Positions 38,974-46,569 are shown, counted from the first letter of the stretch. The stretch is 50,411 nucleotides of DNA from Epibacterium ulvae (GCF_900102795.1 NZ_FMWG01000017.1:1-50411); one strand, 5' to 3'. The notes: a model not told the origin generated them from the sequence alone. A program made the numbers and translations.

Positions 38974-39333
38974 ATGCGTTTAGCACTTGTTTTTCTGGTC
39001 ATCGCAACCGTCGAAGCGTCAGCTCATGAAAGCTGCATAGAGCCTTATCGCCCGGATGCTGAGTTTCTGGCAGATGCTGGATACGACGCGCAGGAAATGC
39101 GGGAAGAGTTCCGCATCTATTTTTCTGAGGTGGAGGACTACTTGAACTGCCTGAACAATTCCGCAGCCAGGATTCGGCCGGAGGCGACCGCCGCCGCACA
39201 GGATTACAATCGTGTTCTGGGTAAACACCCCGTCGAGTCTAGGCAACCTGTTGAGCAAGAGCCTGTCTCGCAACTCGAGCTGAGCGACAGCGGAACGCTG
39301 TTCTTGGATTACAATGCGGGGTGGCTGAAATGA
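38974..39333 (+). CDS. Small secreted hypothetical protein
   Basis: 119 residues starting MRLALVFLVIATVEASAHES, a signal peptide. The mature part has CIEPYRPDAEF and EMREEFRIYFSEVEDYLNCL, with two Cys that may pair. A paralogous fragment lies at 43144-43350 (YREEFKQDFERYFSEAQAYLLCI). The stop overlaps the next start (ATGA), so the two are probably coupled. Function unknown. Confidence 0.65.
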   Translation: MRLALVFLVIATVEASAHESCIEPYRPDAEFLADAGYDAQEMREEFRIYFSEVEDYLNCLNNSAARIRPEATAAAQDYNRVLGKHPVESRQPVEQEPVSQLELSDSGTLFLDYNAGWLK

Positions 39334-39881
39334 TCAAGTGGGGCTTAACATTTAAGGCCGGTGGTGCATGTCTGGCGCTCATGGCCGGTTTGCTGTTTGT
39401 AACGCCAAACCTTGAACGCCTTGCAGGCGGCAAGGCATATGGCCCCTTTGTGCCCAACATCATTGACGGTGATACCCTGGGCAATGGAACTGAACGGTTC
39501 CGGTTGGTGGGCGTGGATGCCTGCGAAATTGGTCAGCCCATTCAGTTTCCAGATCAAGACGGTGAGCTGAATTGCGGATACTTTGCACGTGCTTTTGTTA
39601 AGGAATTTATCGGCAATCAGGAAGTTGTTTGCTTCGATCAAGGCGTACGGAGCTATGATAGGATCGTAGCACGATGCTTCGTCGATGCGGCCTGGCCGAC
39701 GATGCAGACAGACATTGGTGCCTTCGCGATTTATTCCGGCTGGGCTGTTCCGACCGAACACGCGGGGGACCTGTTCAAGATGCGTTATCTCATGGAGTAC
39801 ATGTCGGCCCAATTGGCGCGGCGTGGTGCATGGAACGGGTCAAGCGTACTTCCTGCAGTTTGGCGCGCTGCGAATGGATAG
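39330..39881 (+). CDS. Secreted thermonuclease-like (SNase) protein
   Basis: 183 residues from the ATG at 39330 (MIKWGLTFKAGGACLALMAG). A signal or anchor helix is followed by an SNase fold (IIDGDTLGNGTERFRLVGVDACEIGQ, YFARAFVKEFIGNQEVVC, YDRIVARCFVD). IDGDT is the calcium-binding motif, but the catalytic Arg/Glu pattern is only partly visible, so activity is uncertain. It overlaps the DUF192 gene by 8 bases. Such secreted nucleases are common on rhodobacteral plasmids. A second SNase-like gene lies at 44596. Confidence 0.8.
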   Translation: MIKWGLTFKAGGACLALMAGLLFVTPNLERLAGGKAYGPFVPNIIDGDTLGNGTERFRLVGVDACEIGQPIQFPDQDGELNCGYFARAFVKEFIGNQEVVCFDQGVRSYDRIVARCFVDAAWPTMQTDIGAFAIYSGWAVPTEHAGDLFKMRYLMEYMSAQLARRGAWNGSSVLPAVWRAANG

Positions 39882-40326
39882 GTACATTCTGGTCACTGTG
39901 CTGGCTATAGTCAGTTCAGCAACAAACTTGACCGCTTGCCCGTCAGAGCAAGTGGTTATTGAAACCAGCAAAGGCGCTGTAATCGTGGAAGTTGAGATTG
40001 CCGACAACGCCATAGAACGGGCTCAAGGTCTGTCAGGTCGTGATAGTTTAGAACCCGGCAACGGTATGCTTTTTCTGTACAAAAGCCCTCACCGGGCATG
40101 GTTTTGGATGAAGGGCGCCAAGATTGCTCTGGATATTATTTTTATTGATCCAGAGGGCACAATTTCAGCGATCAAGCGAAACGTTCAACCGGGAACCTAT
40201 TGGCCGATTTCAGGCGGGGCTAACACCCTGTCAGTTCTTGAGATTAATGGAGGTGAAGCTGATATCTTTGACATTCAAGCCGGAGATCATGTGTACCCGC
40301 TTACGCTAAATTGTGACTTTCCCTAG
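39874..40326 (+). CDS. DUF192 family protein
   Basis: 150 residues from the ATG at 39874 (MDRYILVTVLAIVSSATNLT), overlapping the SNase-like stop. A signal peptide is followed by the DUF192 core: ERAQGLSGRDSLEPGNGMLF, WFWMKGAKIALDIIFIDPEG, ISGGANTLSVLEINGG. Family members are small exported proteins of unknown function. It is the last gene of the repC-side group. Confidence 0.85.
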   Translation: MDRYILVTVLAIVSSATNLTACPSEQVVIETSKGAVIVEVEIADNAIERAQGLSGRDSLEPGNGMLFLYKSPHRAWFWMKGAKIALDIIFIDPEGTISAIKRNVQPGTYWPISGGANTLSVLEINGGEADIFDIQAGDHVYPLTLNCDFP

Positions 40327-40724
40327 ATGCTCAAGCCGCCCCGAAGCTGCACCCTTCTTGGCCCAACCGCCCCGAACGTGCACAGATAGGGGTTATGAGG
40401 AACACAAGGGGAATAAATAGTGTTGTGGCCGTTGACTGCACAACGTACTTACTGACACACTGCGGACCTTGCTGCACCTGCTTGGTTTCCGCTGCGGCTG
40501 CGCGGGGTCCTGGAGGACGGGCGGAGAGCGGTCGTTCGCTGCGATAGGTTCATGTGTCCGTTAAGGTGAACCCTTCCTGCTATTTTCGTGCGTCCGCTTC
40601 GGTGGAGGCTTGGAACTCAGTATAGGCCGTGCAGCCAGACCTCAGCAAAGCCCACTCGGATCTGGCGATTTTCTTGTCCACAGATTACGAAGATTGAACT
40701 GAATAATTCTCTCGGAGGTGGCAA
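40327..40724. other. Gene-free stretch
   Basis: Contains a stray junction motif (40346-40361). I see no convincing gene. A GGAGGTG ribosome-binding site for the next gene lies at 40713-40719. Confidence 0.5.
40346..40361 (-). repeat. Junction motif copy 11
   Basis: CCAAGAAGGGTGCAGC on the minus strand, with no gene after it; a possible scar of a lost cassette. Confidence 0.5.
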
Positions 40725-42407
40725 TTGGCGGGAGCTCTTAAAGAACTTGAAGATTTTGAAGCTTATGCAGATGCAGAGATCACCAAACTTGCTCTGTGGG
40801 GCCAGCCGGTACGCAGCATACTCTCCCTGATATACTTATCGGCTGACGGGCAGTACGTGGGAACGCGCTTCAAGCGGAATGGTCAACGCGATGACGAAGT
40901 CGGAACAGCGATGATCACTCGGATGTCTTATGTCTTTCGGCTTTTTCCAAAGTGCCCGCGCGTCACCGGCGCAGACATTGATGACGCTCTAAGCGTTGTC
41001 GATGAAAAATTCGGACAAGACATCAAGCAGTTGCTTGGGTATGCTCACTTCTGCGAAGTCATGCCGCTGGCGCGGCGTGGATTTTTCTCTGTAGATCGCC
41101 TGCCATCAGCGTTCAAACTGAGCCACCCAAGCAAAGATTTCATGCGGCATGAAGAAAACGACATTCTGATGTCCGAGATGGTCTTACCGCATGACCTTGC
41201 ACCGCCTCCATATCCTATTGAGAACTGCAAACGTATGGTGAAAGCGTGGCCAAACCTTCCCGGGGATGCACTGAGTGAAGTCCTGAAGGGGGCCTTTGAT
41301 CACTATATAGGAAACGTTTTTGAGCTTCCACTTCTGAGCGACGATGCCTTCGAAGAGGCGTTTGAATTCTCTAGGGAAGATTTCATCCGTTTTCGCGCTG
41401 CGCTGATGGCCTACGCCGATTTTTGCTTGGGTATGGCAGATGCTGCAGAGTTGCTTTCGGCACGCGCGTTCACGCGCCCACGACGGCTTAAACTTCAAAA
41501 AGAGGTCCGCGAATGGGCGTCGCCCCTTCTTAATCGAAATCACATCATTGGGATGGCGACCGGTCTGTCCGGGGTCAAGCCCGACACTGCGGAACGCATT
41601 GCAGACGTGTTTACCATCGACCTGGACAAACTTGAAGGAACAGGCGCGGGTGAGGGGTTCTTTCCACCTTTCCTCAGATTAAGTGATGCGCTTCTATTTT
41701 CTCCGCATGCTGTAAAAAGAACAATGCCCGAGAGGAATCTTCTCTACACAATTGCTCGAACTGACAAGACGAAGCTCAATAACGTCGTCTCCAGTCATCT
41801 TGAGCCTGCTCTTCTCGAAGATGCTGCCCAATTCCTTGAATCGCTGCCCGGTGTCGAAGTACGAAAAAATGTGAACTGGGAAAAAGGGGAACTGGATCTT
41901 CTTGCATATCACGAAGCTTCTAACTCGGCCTTTCAGGTACAGGCCAAGGCAGGTGTGCCGCCGCAGGGAGCTCGAATGGTGGCTCAGGTCGAGACCCGAA
42001 CGCTTGAAGCAGTAACGCAGATCAGGCGTTTTCTTGAACTTCGCGCCGAAGAGAGGGATACGATTTGTTCGACCGCCATTGGGCGTAAGGTTTCGGGCGT
42101 AGTCTGGAGTAGTGGCGTATTAGTTCGAACATGCCTTGGAACAGAAAGGGCGTGGGATGCTTTAGGAGATTGCGTGCCTCTAAATCTTGTTTTGCTGCGC
42201 TCAGCTATAGGCGGTCTTTCTAAAGTCACAGATTTCACATTTGCAAGCATCGGTGAGGCTGTTGAGGCCGAATTGGCGAGCCTACGTGCCGCTGCGGTTC
42301 GCGGTTGGGAGCGGAAGAGCTTTACTCTGTTCGGCGAGAAAATCGAACTTCCTCTGCTCAATCTTGATTACGCAAAAATAGTGGCCTTTCGAGATGGGGC
42401 GACCTGA
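40725..42407 (+). CDS. Orphan protein with PD-(D/E)XK nuclease-like motif
   Basis: 560 residues, TTG start at 40725 (MAGALKELEDFEAYADAEIT) after GGAGGTG. Residues 1-350 are helical and unrecognised. About residues 385-425 read VEVRKNVNWEKGELDLLAYH and FQVQAKAGVPPQGARMVAQV. GELD plus QAK spaced about 14 residues apart fits the ExD...(E/Q)xK core of PD-(D/E)XK nucleases such as the Mrr group. The C-terminal 130 residues are unassigned. There is no methyltransferase or partner gene next to it. It may be a single-gene defence or DNA-processing protein. Confidence 0.6.
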   Translation: MAGALKELEDFEAYADAEITKLALWGQPVRSILSLIYLSADGQYVGTRFKRNGQRDDEVGTAMITRMSYVFRLFPKCPRVTGADIDDALSVVDEKFGQDIKQLLGYAHFCEVMPLARRGFFSVDRLPSAFKLSHPSKDFMRHEENDILMSEMVLPHDLAPPPYPIENCKRMVKAWPNLPGDALSEVLKGAFDHYIGNVFELPLLSDDAFEEAFEFSREDFIRFRAALMAYADFCLGMADAAELLSARAFTRPRRLKLQKEVREWASPLLNRNHIIGMATGLSGVKPDTAERIADVFTIDLDKLEGTGAGEGFFPPFLRLSDALLFSPHAVKRTMPERNLLYTIARTDKTKLNNVVSSHLEPALLEDAAQFLESLPGVEVRKNVNWEKGELDLLAYHEASNSAFQVQAKAGVPPQGARMVAQVETRTLEAVTQIRRFLELRAEERDTICSTAIGRKVSGVVWSSGVLVRTCLGTERAWDALGDCVPLNLVLLRSAIGGLSKVTDFTFASIGEAVEAELASLRAAAVRGWERKSFTLFGEKIELPLLNLDYAKIVAFRDGAT

Positions 42408-42673
42408 ATTAACCGAACTCAGCCCATGGTGACATGTGTACAGCGCGGCTCGTAACGCGATCTTCGTCATCGAACGGGAGCTACCGTGCGCTGTCGCTTG
42501 CCGTGCTAATAGAAGTGAGCGCGGACCGGACCTTCGACGTGGGTCAATCCAATGTCGTCTGTGGGCCGGTCGAGACAATGCGTGCCCTGCTGCACTTGCG
42601 AAGTTGTTCTCCCTGGCCGTAGTCGCTTTGGGCTCACTCGTTGAATCCGCCGCGCCCTGAACGAACGGCGGCT
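42408..42673. other. Gene-free stretch
   Basis: Between the nuclease-like gene and the recombinase fragment; no supported gene or repeat seen. Confidence 0.4.
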
Positions 42674-42882
42674 TCAGGTTTCGGCATCAGCGAGCGCCCT
42701 GTAGACCGTCATCCTTGAAACCCCTAGATTTCGGGCGATCTGGGCTTTGGGAGTGCCCTCGCGCGCCAATCTTCGGATTTCCCCTCATCATCAACGGATT
42801 TTCGCCGCCCCTTGTAGACGCCTTTGCCCTTAGCGGCTTCGATTCCTGCTCGCTGCCTGCTGCGGATGAACTTCAGCTCCAT
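42674..42882 (-). pseudogene. C-terminal fragment of a serine resolvase, frameshifted
   Basis: Reads MELKFIRSRQRAGIEAAKGK, then GVYKGRRKSVDDEG. After a shift at GGGG (about 42780) it continues EIRRLAREGTPKAQIARNLG and VSRMTVYRALADAET. The piece is the end of the catalytic domain and the HTH of a Tn3-type resolvase. Its first codon, an internal Met of a normal resolvase, lies just after a junction motif (42886-42902). Confidence 0.8.
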
Positions 42883-42885
42883 GTC

Positions 42886-42902
42886 GGCCACCCTTTCTGG
42901 AA
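42886..42902 (-). repeat. Junction motif copy 12
   Basis: TTCCAGAAAGGGTGGCC followed by GACATG; separates two gene fragments. Confidence 0.6.
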
Positions 42903-42906
42903 TTGA

Positions 42907-43139
42907 TCATCTGCTTTCATCAGAGGCTTTGCGCCCAGCTTGGTAGGCATGTTCAAGTGCGCGTGCGAACTCGCCACCTAGGTCGCTGTTGTAGCCGTGT
43001 TGCTTGCGTTCCCTGCTGCCAACCAAGGCAATTCTGGAAAACTCTTTGAAGATCTTCTTTCTGGTTTCTTTGTCTGCTTCTTCGACGGGGACCGTCGAAA
43101 CAAATGCATGCTGATGTTCCTGGCTAAACCAGTTCTCGC
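42907..43139 (-). pseudogene. Gene fragment without a start codon
   Basis: Open frame ending IALVGSRERKQHGYNSDLGG, EFARALEHAYQAGRKASDESR. Upstream it runs KETRKKIFKEFSRIALV without an ATG before it collides with the opposite-strand fragment at 43144. It reads as the 3' part of an unrecognised small cytoplasmic protein. It ends 4 bases before a junction motif. Confidence 0.45.
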
Positions 43140-43143
43140 GTTT

Positions 43144-43350
43144 TGTGATCCTCCATTCGCGCCAGCGCTTACAAGCCCTGACTTAGCCCGCGAATATCGT
43201 GAAGAGTTTAAACAAGACTTTGAGCGATATTTCTCAGAAGCTCAGGCTTATCTCTTGTGCATTGAGGAAGAAAAAGCGTCTGTTATGGAGGAAGTTAGGC
43301 AAACCGTACAACGCTACGACCGGTTTTTGAACGACAGTGAAAAATGGTAA
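43144..43350 (+). pseudogene. Truncated paralogue of the protein at 38974-39333
   Basis: LAREYREEFKQDFERYFSEA, QAYLLCIEEEKASVMEEVRQ corresponds to EMREEFRIYFSEVEDYLNCL and following in the 39-kb gene. Homology starts near CDPPFAPAL at 43144. The frame continues upstream to 42997, but that part is the antisense of the neighbouring fragment. A new start at 43108 (MLMFLAKPVLAF) is conceivable. Confidence 0.55.
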
Positions 43351-43352
43351 GT

Positions 43353-43405
43353 TTTGTACTCAATGTGGATACTTTTTTCTTGCTATTTGTACTCATATTG
43401 GGTAC
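43353..43405. promoter_or_regulatory. Tandem operators of the HigBA-type module
   Basis: TTTGTACTCAATGTGGATAC (43353-43372) and TTTGTACTCATATTGGGTAC (43386-43405) lie 33 bases apart and end just before the toxin start. Each is a partial palindrome around GTAC. Confidence 0.65.
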
Positions 43406-43414
43406 ATTACTCCT

Positions 43415-43696
43415 ATGATTAAGAGCATATATGGCAAGACGATCAAGAAGCTGATCGAAGGTAAAGCAGGTAAAGGGTTTCCCCCTGATCTGGTGAGACG
43501 GGCAGAACGAAAGATTGCTCAGCTAGACGCTGCACAGTCCTTGAATGATCTGCGGATACCGCCATCAAACCAGCTCGAAATTTTGGTTGGTGATCGAAAA
43601 GGGCAATATTCTATTCGGATCAACCAGCAATGGCGGCTTTGTTTTCGTTGGGACGGCAACGACGCTTATGATGCAGAAATCGTAGACTATCATTGA
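43415..43696 (+). CDS. higB: HigB/RelE-superfamily toxin
   Basis: 93 residues from the ATG at 43415 (MIKSIYGKTIKKLIEGKAGK). LVRRAERKIAQLDAAQSLND, LRIPPSNQLEILVGDRKGQY and SIRINQQWRLCFRWDGNDAY are the HigB pattern. Likely a ribosome-dependent mRNA endonuclease. The toxin gene comes first, as in HigBA systems. The stop overlaps the antitoxin start (TGATG). Confidence 0.9.
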   Translation: MIKSIYGKTIKKLIEGKAGKGFPPDLVRRAERKIAQLDAAQSLNDLRIPPSNQLEILVGDRKGQYSIRINQQWRLCFRWDGNDAYDAEIVDYH

Positions 43697-44007
43697 TGGA
43701 GAACGACATGGTTATTCTTAGAAATCCGGTTCACCCCGGAGAGGTCTTGAAAGAGGATTTTCTGGATGAATACGATATGAGCGCTGGAAAGCTCGCACAG
43801 AATCTTAAAGTGTCACGTAATCGGATTGAAAGACTTGTTCGGGCAGAGCGAGGAATGTCGCCAGATACCGCGATGCGCTTGTCAAAACTGTTCGGGACTA
43901 CACCAGAGTTCTGGCTCAACCTACAACGCGGATATGACTTGGCTATGGCTGCTCAGGACCCAGCGCTTGCTGATGATCTGAATGAAATTTTACCGCTGGC
44001 CAGCTAG
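43696..44007 (+). CDS. higA: HigA-type HTH antitoxin
   Basis: 103 residues from the ATG at 43696 (MENDMVILRNPVHPGEVLKE). It has an XRE HTH (MSAGKLAQNLKVSRNRIERL) and TAMRLSKLFGTTPEFWLNLQ, typical of HigA/VapI. It neutralises HigB and represses the operon through the tandem sites upstream. Confidence 0.92.
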   Translation: MENDMVILRNPVHPGEVLKEDFLDEYDMSAGKLAQNLKVSRNRIERLVRAERGMSPDTAMRLSKLFGTTPEFWLNLQRGYDLAMAAQDPALADDLNEILPLAS

Positions 44008-44025
44008 TCACAACATATAATCATG

Positions 44026-44083
44026 ATAAAGTAGCTTTTAAAGCTACTTTATCCTTGCGAATTGTAGCTCTATGAGCTATTTT
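44026..44083 (+). promoter_or_regulatory. Tandem palindromes and promoter of module copy B
   Basis: ATAAAGTAGCTTT-T-AAAGCTACTTTAT (44026-44052) and TAGCTC-TAT-GAGCTA (44065-44079) have centres 33 bases apart. TTGCGA (44055-44060), a 17-base spacer and TATTTT (44078-44083) form a promoter with the second palindrome in the spacer. The same layout, with a different sequence, precedes copy A. Confidence 0.7.
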
Positions 44084-44089
44084 AAATTT

Positions 44090-44120
44090 GTGGACGGGGC
44101 GGATATTCCGCCACCGCCAC
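44090..44120 (+). promoter_or_regulatory. Conserved 5' leader hairpin (copy B)
   Basis: GTGGACGGGGCGG-loop-CCGCCACCGCCAC, identical to copy A outside the loop. Confidence 0.7.
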
Positions 44121-44138
44121 TTAACCAAGGAGGAAAGG

Positions 44139-44219
44139 ATGAAACTTCAAATCATCGCAATCCTTCTTCAGCTCCTGTTTGGGATCTTGTTTACAATAAA
44201 CATGATCCATCACTGGTAA
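44139..44219 (+). CDS. 26-residue hydrophobic peptide ending HHW (module copy B)
   Basis: MKLQIIAILLQLLFGILFTI followed by NMIHHW, with AGGAGGAAAGG upstream, a strong ribosome-binding site. The same size, helix and NM.HHW end as copy A (2167-2244). Nucleotide similarity is moderate while the peptide pattern is kept, which supports a translated product. Confidence 0.72.
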   Translation: MKLQIIAILLQLLFGILFTINMIHHW

Positions 44220-44228
44220 GCTGAAGGC

Positions 44229-44254
44229 CCTACCTCGGCTGCAACCGGGGTAGG
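44229..44254 (+). promoter_or_regulatory. Intercistronic hairpin (copy B)
   Basis: CCTACCTCGG-CTGCAA-CCGGGGTAGG, a 10-bp stem with one G-U pair, in the same position as the 2129-2156 hairpin but with a different stem. Confidence 0.6.
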
Positions 44255-44285
44255 TGCCTTGGCAATATAGCATTGGAGGTGTTAA

Positions 44286-44390
44286 ATGTCTACTTCACGC
44301 AAGCTCTACTATGTGTCGATTGCCCTTTCCATTGTGGGTATTGGCCTTGTCGTCATCGAGCGGGCACATCATGGTTGGTGGCCCTTTTGA
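44286..44390 (+). CDS. 34-residue membrane peptide ending HHGWWPF (module copy B)
   Basis: MSTSRKLYYVSIALSIVGIG followed by LVVIERAHHGWWPF, aligned without gaps to copy A (1995-2099). A single membrane helix is followed by the conserved ER.HHGWWPF end. GGAGGTGTTAAATG precedes it, as in copy A. The stop overlaps the TTG start of the HTH gene. Confidence 0.77.
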   Translation: MSTSRKLYYVSIALSIVGIGLVVIERAHHGWWPF

Positions 44391-44602
44391 GCGGGTTTGA
44401 TTTAAGTCCTGATGAAATCAAAGCGGCGCGCAAAAAGCTTGGTCTATCTCAAGAGCAAATGGCTTTATACACTGGCTATGCAAGTAAGTTTCGCATTTCA
44501 GAGATTGAGCGTGGAGTAAAGCCAGCCAGTGCAGCATGTTGCCGACTGATCGTTGCATATCTGGCGGGGTATCGGCCTGCGGATTGGCCAAGCACATGTT
44601 GA
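44387..44602 (+). CDS. XRE-type helix-turn-helix regulator (module copy B)
   Basis: 71 residues from the TTG at 44387 (MSGFDLSPDEIKAARKKLGL), overlapping the peptide stop. HTH: LGLSQEQMALYTGYASKFRI, then SEIERGVKPASAA and AGYRPADWP, matching copy A. Its stop overlaps the start of the SNase-like gene. Likely binds the palindromes at 44026-44079. Confidence 0.78.
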   Translation: MSGFDLSPDEIKAARKKLGLSQEQMALYTGYASKFRISEIERGVKPASAACCRLIVAYLAGYRPADWPSTC

Positions 44603-44994
44603 AGTCTTTTTCCTTTTGGGCCTGCCTTGCTGCAAGCTGCGCTATAAGTTCAGCGTCTTTCAGTGCGCCAGTGCGGCCCCAAGACGTTTATGTGATTGAT
44701 GGTGATACCATTGACGTTGAGGGGCAAAGATACCGCTTGGTTGGGTTCGATACCCCAGAAACTTGGAAGCCCAAATGTAATTTTGAATTGCAATTGGGCA
44801 AGCAGGCAACTGCGAGATTGCGCACTTTAGTTACATCTGGCCAAATCCTAGAAATTAATATTTTACCGGGAAAAGATAAGTATGGGAGAGGGCTGGCCAA
44901 GCTTTTGGTTGGGGGAGCCGATGTAGGAGATATTCTGCGTGATGAAGGTTTAGCCAGGTCATATACCGGTGGTAAACGACAGGAGTGGTGCTGA
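44596..44994 (+). CDS. Secreted thermonuclease-like (SNase) protein, cargo of module copy B
   Basis: 132 residues from the ATG at 44596 (MLKSFSFWACLAASCAISSA), a signal peptide. SNase core: VIDGDTIDVEGQRYRLVGFD, TPETWKPKCNFELQLGKQA, then GKDKYGRGLAKLLVGGADVG and LRDEGLARSY. D.D/T, R (YRLVG) and the YGR segment are consistent with an active nuclease. It overlaps the HTH gene by 7 bases, so it is controlled with the module. Confidence 0.82.
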   Translation: MLKSFSFWACLAASCAISSASFSAPVRPQDVYVIDGDTIDVEGQRYRLVGFDTPETWKPKCNFELQLGKQATARLRTLVTSGQILEINILPGKDKYGRGLAKLLVGGADVGDILRDEGLARSYTGGKRQEWC

Positions 44995-45112
44995 GATTTA
45001 TAATCGGGGTTATGGTAAAAATTGGAAAACGCCCAATGCATATAATCGTCAAGATTTTTTTATTGTGAATTTATCACTGCGAACTCCAACTGTCCAAAAG
45101 CTGCTTTATCGG

Positions 45113-45370
45113 TTAGCACAGTTTTGCTAATTCACGGTGCGCGGAATTGAGCTCGTCCCGGTACGTTATCGCTTTGGCGACAGTTCCAACGATTACACCC
45201 ATTAGAACGAAGATCTGCAGTGTATGTGGTCCTGTTCCAACATCAAAGAAATCTGCGACCGTGCACAAAAAGATGAGTATCACTGAAAGCAGCGCCCCAG
45301 TCGCGAAGACAACTCTAGCTTTTTTGAACCTGCGTATATCGTCTTGTAGCTTTTCAATTCTATAATTCAT
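45113..45370 (-). CDS. Small two-helix membrane protein
   Basis: 85 residues starting MNYRIEKLQDDIRRFKKARV. A basic amphipathic N terminus is followed by two hydrophobic helices (VFATGALLSVILIFLCTVAD and LQIFVLMGVIVGTVAKAIT) and a short helical tail. It lies 30 bases after the GIY-YIG gene in the same direction. Unknown function. Confidence 0.55.
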   Translation of the reverse strand: MNYRIEKLQDDIRRFKKARVVFATGALLSVILIFLCTVADFFDVGTGPHTLQIFVLMGVIVGTVAKAITYRDELNSAHRELAKLC

Positions 45371-45400
45371 ATTGATGAAACAACTTTCTTTTGACTGTTG

Positions 45401-45820
45401 TTATGAACGAGAAAACGTCCCTAATGCCTTGAACTTACGAGGAAGTACCCCTTTCGGCCAAGACAGTTTGAGCTTTGATATTAGCATAATCCTCTGGGAC
45501 GATCTAAACAGATTTGTAGCAATATCTTCAATCGTTTCTTTTGGGCGCAAGTGAAACCATTCCGTGCCAAGGTGACTGCGTTTACGAAATGGATTACGCC
45601 GTAAACGTCTCAACAAGAGCGCTTCACATTTCCTAGCCCAAGGCATTGATACAGTTGAAACAATTTTCATGTCTTTGCCAGAAAACCTGTTAAGCTCAGC
45701 GCGGCGTTCTGTCGTTTTTCGTGTTGTAAAACCTACTTTGAAGAGATCAGGATTTTGACGTGATTGCATTAAATATACCGTCCCACGCGGGCATTTCTTA
45801 AATCTAAACCAAGGTATCAT
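45401..45820 (-). CDS. GIY-YIG-like (T5orf172/Mug113-type) protein
   Basis: 139 residues starting MIPWFRFKKCPRGTVYLMQS. GTVYLMQSRQNPDLFKVGFT, TRKTTERRAELNRF and EALLLRRLRRNPFRKRSHLG, then TEWFHL fit the GIY-YIG-fold T5orf172 family (GTVYL...KVG, later R and E). The start overlaps the vapC stop, so the toxin pair and this putative nuclease are translated together. Confidence 0.75.
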   Translation of the reverse strand: MIPWFRFKKCPRGTVYLMQSRQNPDLFKVGFTTRKTTERRAELNRFSGKDMKIVSTVSMPWARKCEALLLRRLRRNPFRKRSHLGTEWFHLRPKETIEDIATNLFRSSQRIMLISKLKLSWPKGVLPRKFKALGTFSRS

Positions 45821-46242
45821 GCTAAATCGGTGTGTTTGAAATCGTTACCCTTATACAGCAAAGGCTGGTGGTGGGCTTTGGCGCAAGCGTATGACAATGC
45901 ATCGCCTAGGTTCAGCTTTGCTGGGTGCCCTGCGACTTTGCCATACTTGGCTAACGCACCACAGGCGGCTTTGCCTGTGCTTTCCGTAATATGGACTTCC
46001 CGAATTTTCGCAGAGTGGAAGAACTCTGCCACGAGCTGACCAGCGACGTCAAAGTCCTCGGTGGTCATATGCGTTTCGCCACGTTGCTCTTTGCGTGTTC
46101 TCGCAAGTGCAAGTGTTGCCTCCATACGCACGATTGGCGATGCGATCAGCTTCCCCTCACGCAAACCCATGGCCTTCAATAACGCTTGGGATTCTGGCTC
46201 ACCTTTGATCACAGCGACCACAGCACTGGCGTCAATGAACAT
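45817..46242 (-). CDS. vapC: VapC PIN-domain toxin
   Basis: 141 residues from the ATG at 46242 (MFIDASAVVAVIKGEPESQA). Acidic PIN residues: D4 (FIDAS), E in RMEATLALAR and D in LNLGDALSYACAKAHHQPLL. Ends YKGNDFKHTDLA. It is a ribonuclease that cleaves tRNA or rRNA in this family. Its start overlaps vapB. Confidence 0.92.
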   Translation of the reverse strand: MFIDASAVVAVIKGEPESQALLKAMGLREGKLIASPIVRMEATLALARTRKEQRGETHMTTEDFDVAGQLVAEFFHSAKIREVHITESTGKAACGALAKYGKVAGHPAKLNLGDALSYACAKAHHQPLLYKGNDFKHTDLA

Positions 46243-46486
46243 CAGGTTCGTCCCACGCTTCATCCATCAAGCCCTTGTCGTCCACACCATCTGCTACAAT
46301 GCCGTGTTGAGCAGCTTTTTCTTGGATCTTTGCAACCTTATCGGAGAGGCTTTCCTTGGCGCTGTGAGCCTCAATAAACGCTTGCAATGCTTCCTTAACC
46401 AAAGCTGTTTTGTTCGTCCTGCCAGTTATTTTGAGAGCCTTATTGGCCAAATCGTTGACTTGATCATCTCGTATGTAGAGGGCCAT
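46232..46486 (-). CDS. vapB: VapB-type antitoxin
   Basis: 84 residues from the ATG at 46486 (MALYIRDDQVNDLANKALKI). The N-terminal DNA-binding strand and helix (ALYIRDDQVNDLANKALKIT) fit the PSK/VapB family, and the C terminus is an acidic toxin-binding tail. It overlaps vapC by 11 bases. A large palindrome lies just upstream. Confidence 0.88.
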   Translation of the reverse strand: MALYIRDDQVNDLANKALKITGRTNKTALVKEALQAFIEAHSAKESLSDKVAKIQEKAAQHGIVADGVDDKGLMDEAWDEPDVH

Positions 46487-46487
46487 T

Positions 46488-46531
46488 GTATATCTCCATA
46501 TTATATACTGAATATACAATATGGGATATAC
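46488..46531. promoter_or_regulatory. vapBC operator
   Basis: GTATATCTCCATATTATAT and ATATACAATATGGGATATAC form an imperfect inverted repeat (one bulge, few mismatches) around the vapB start and promoter. Confidence 0.6.
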
Positions 46532-46569
46532 ATCTGCAAGAGGATGAATATCCCCTTGTCATGGTTTTG

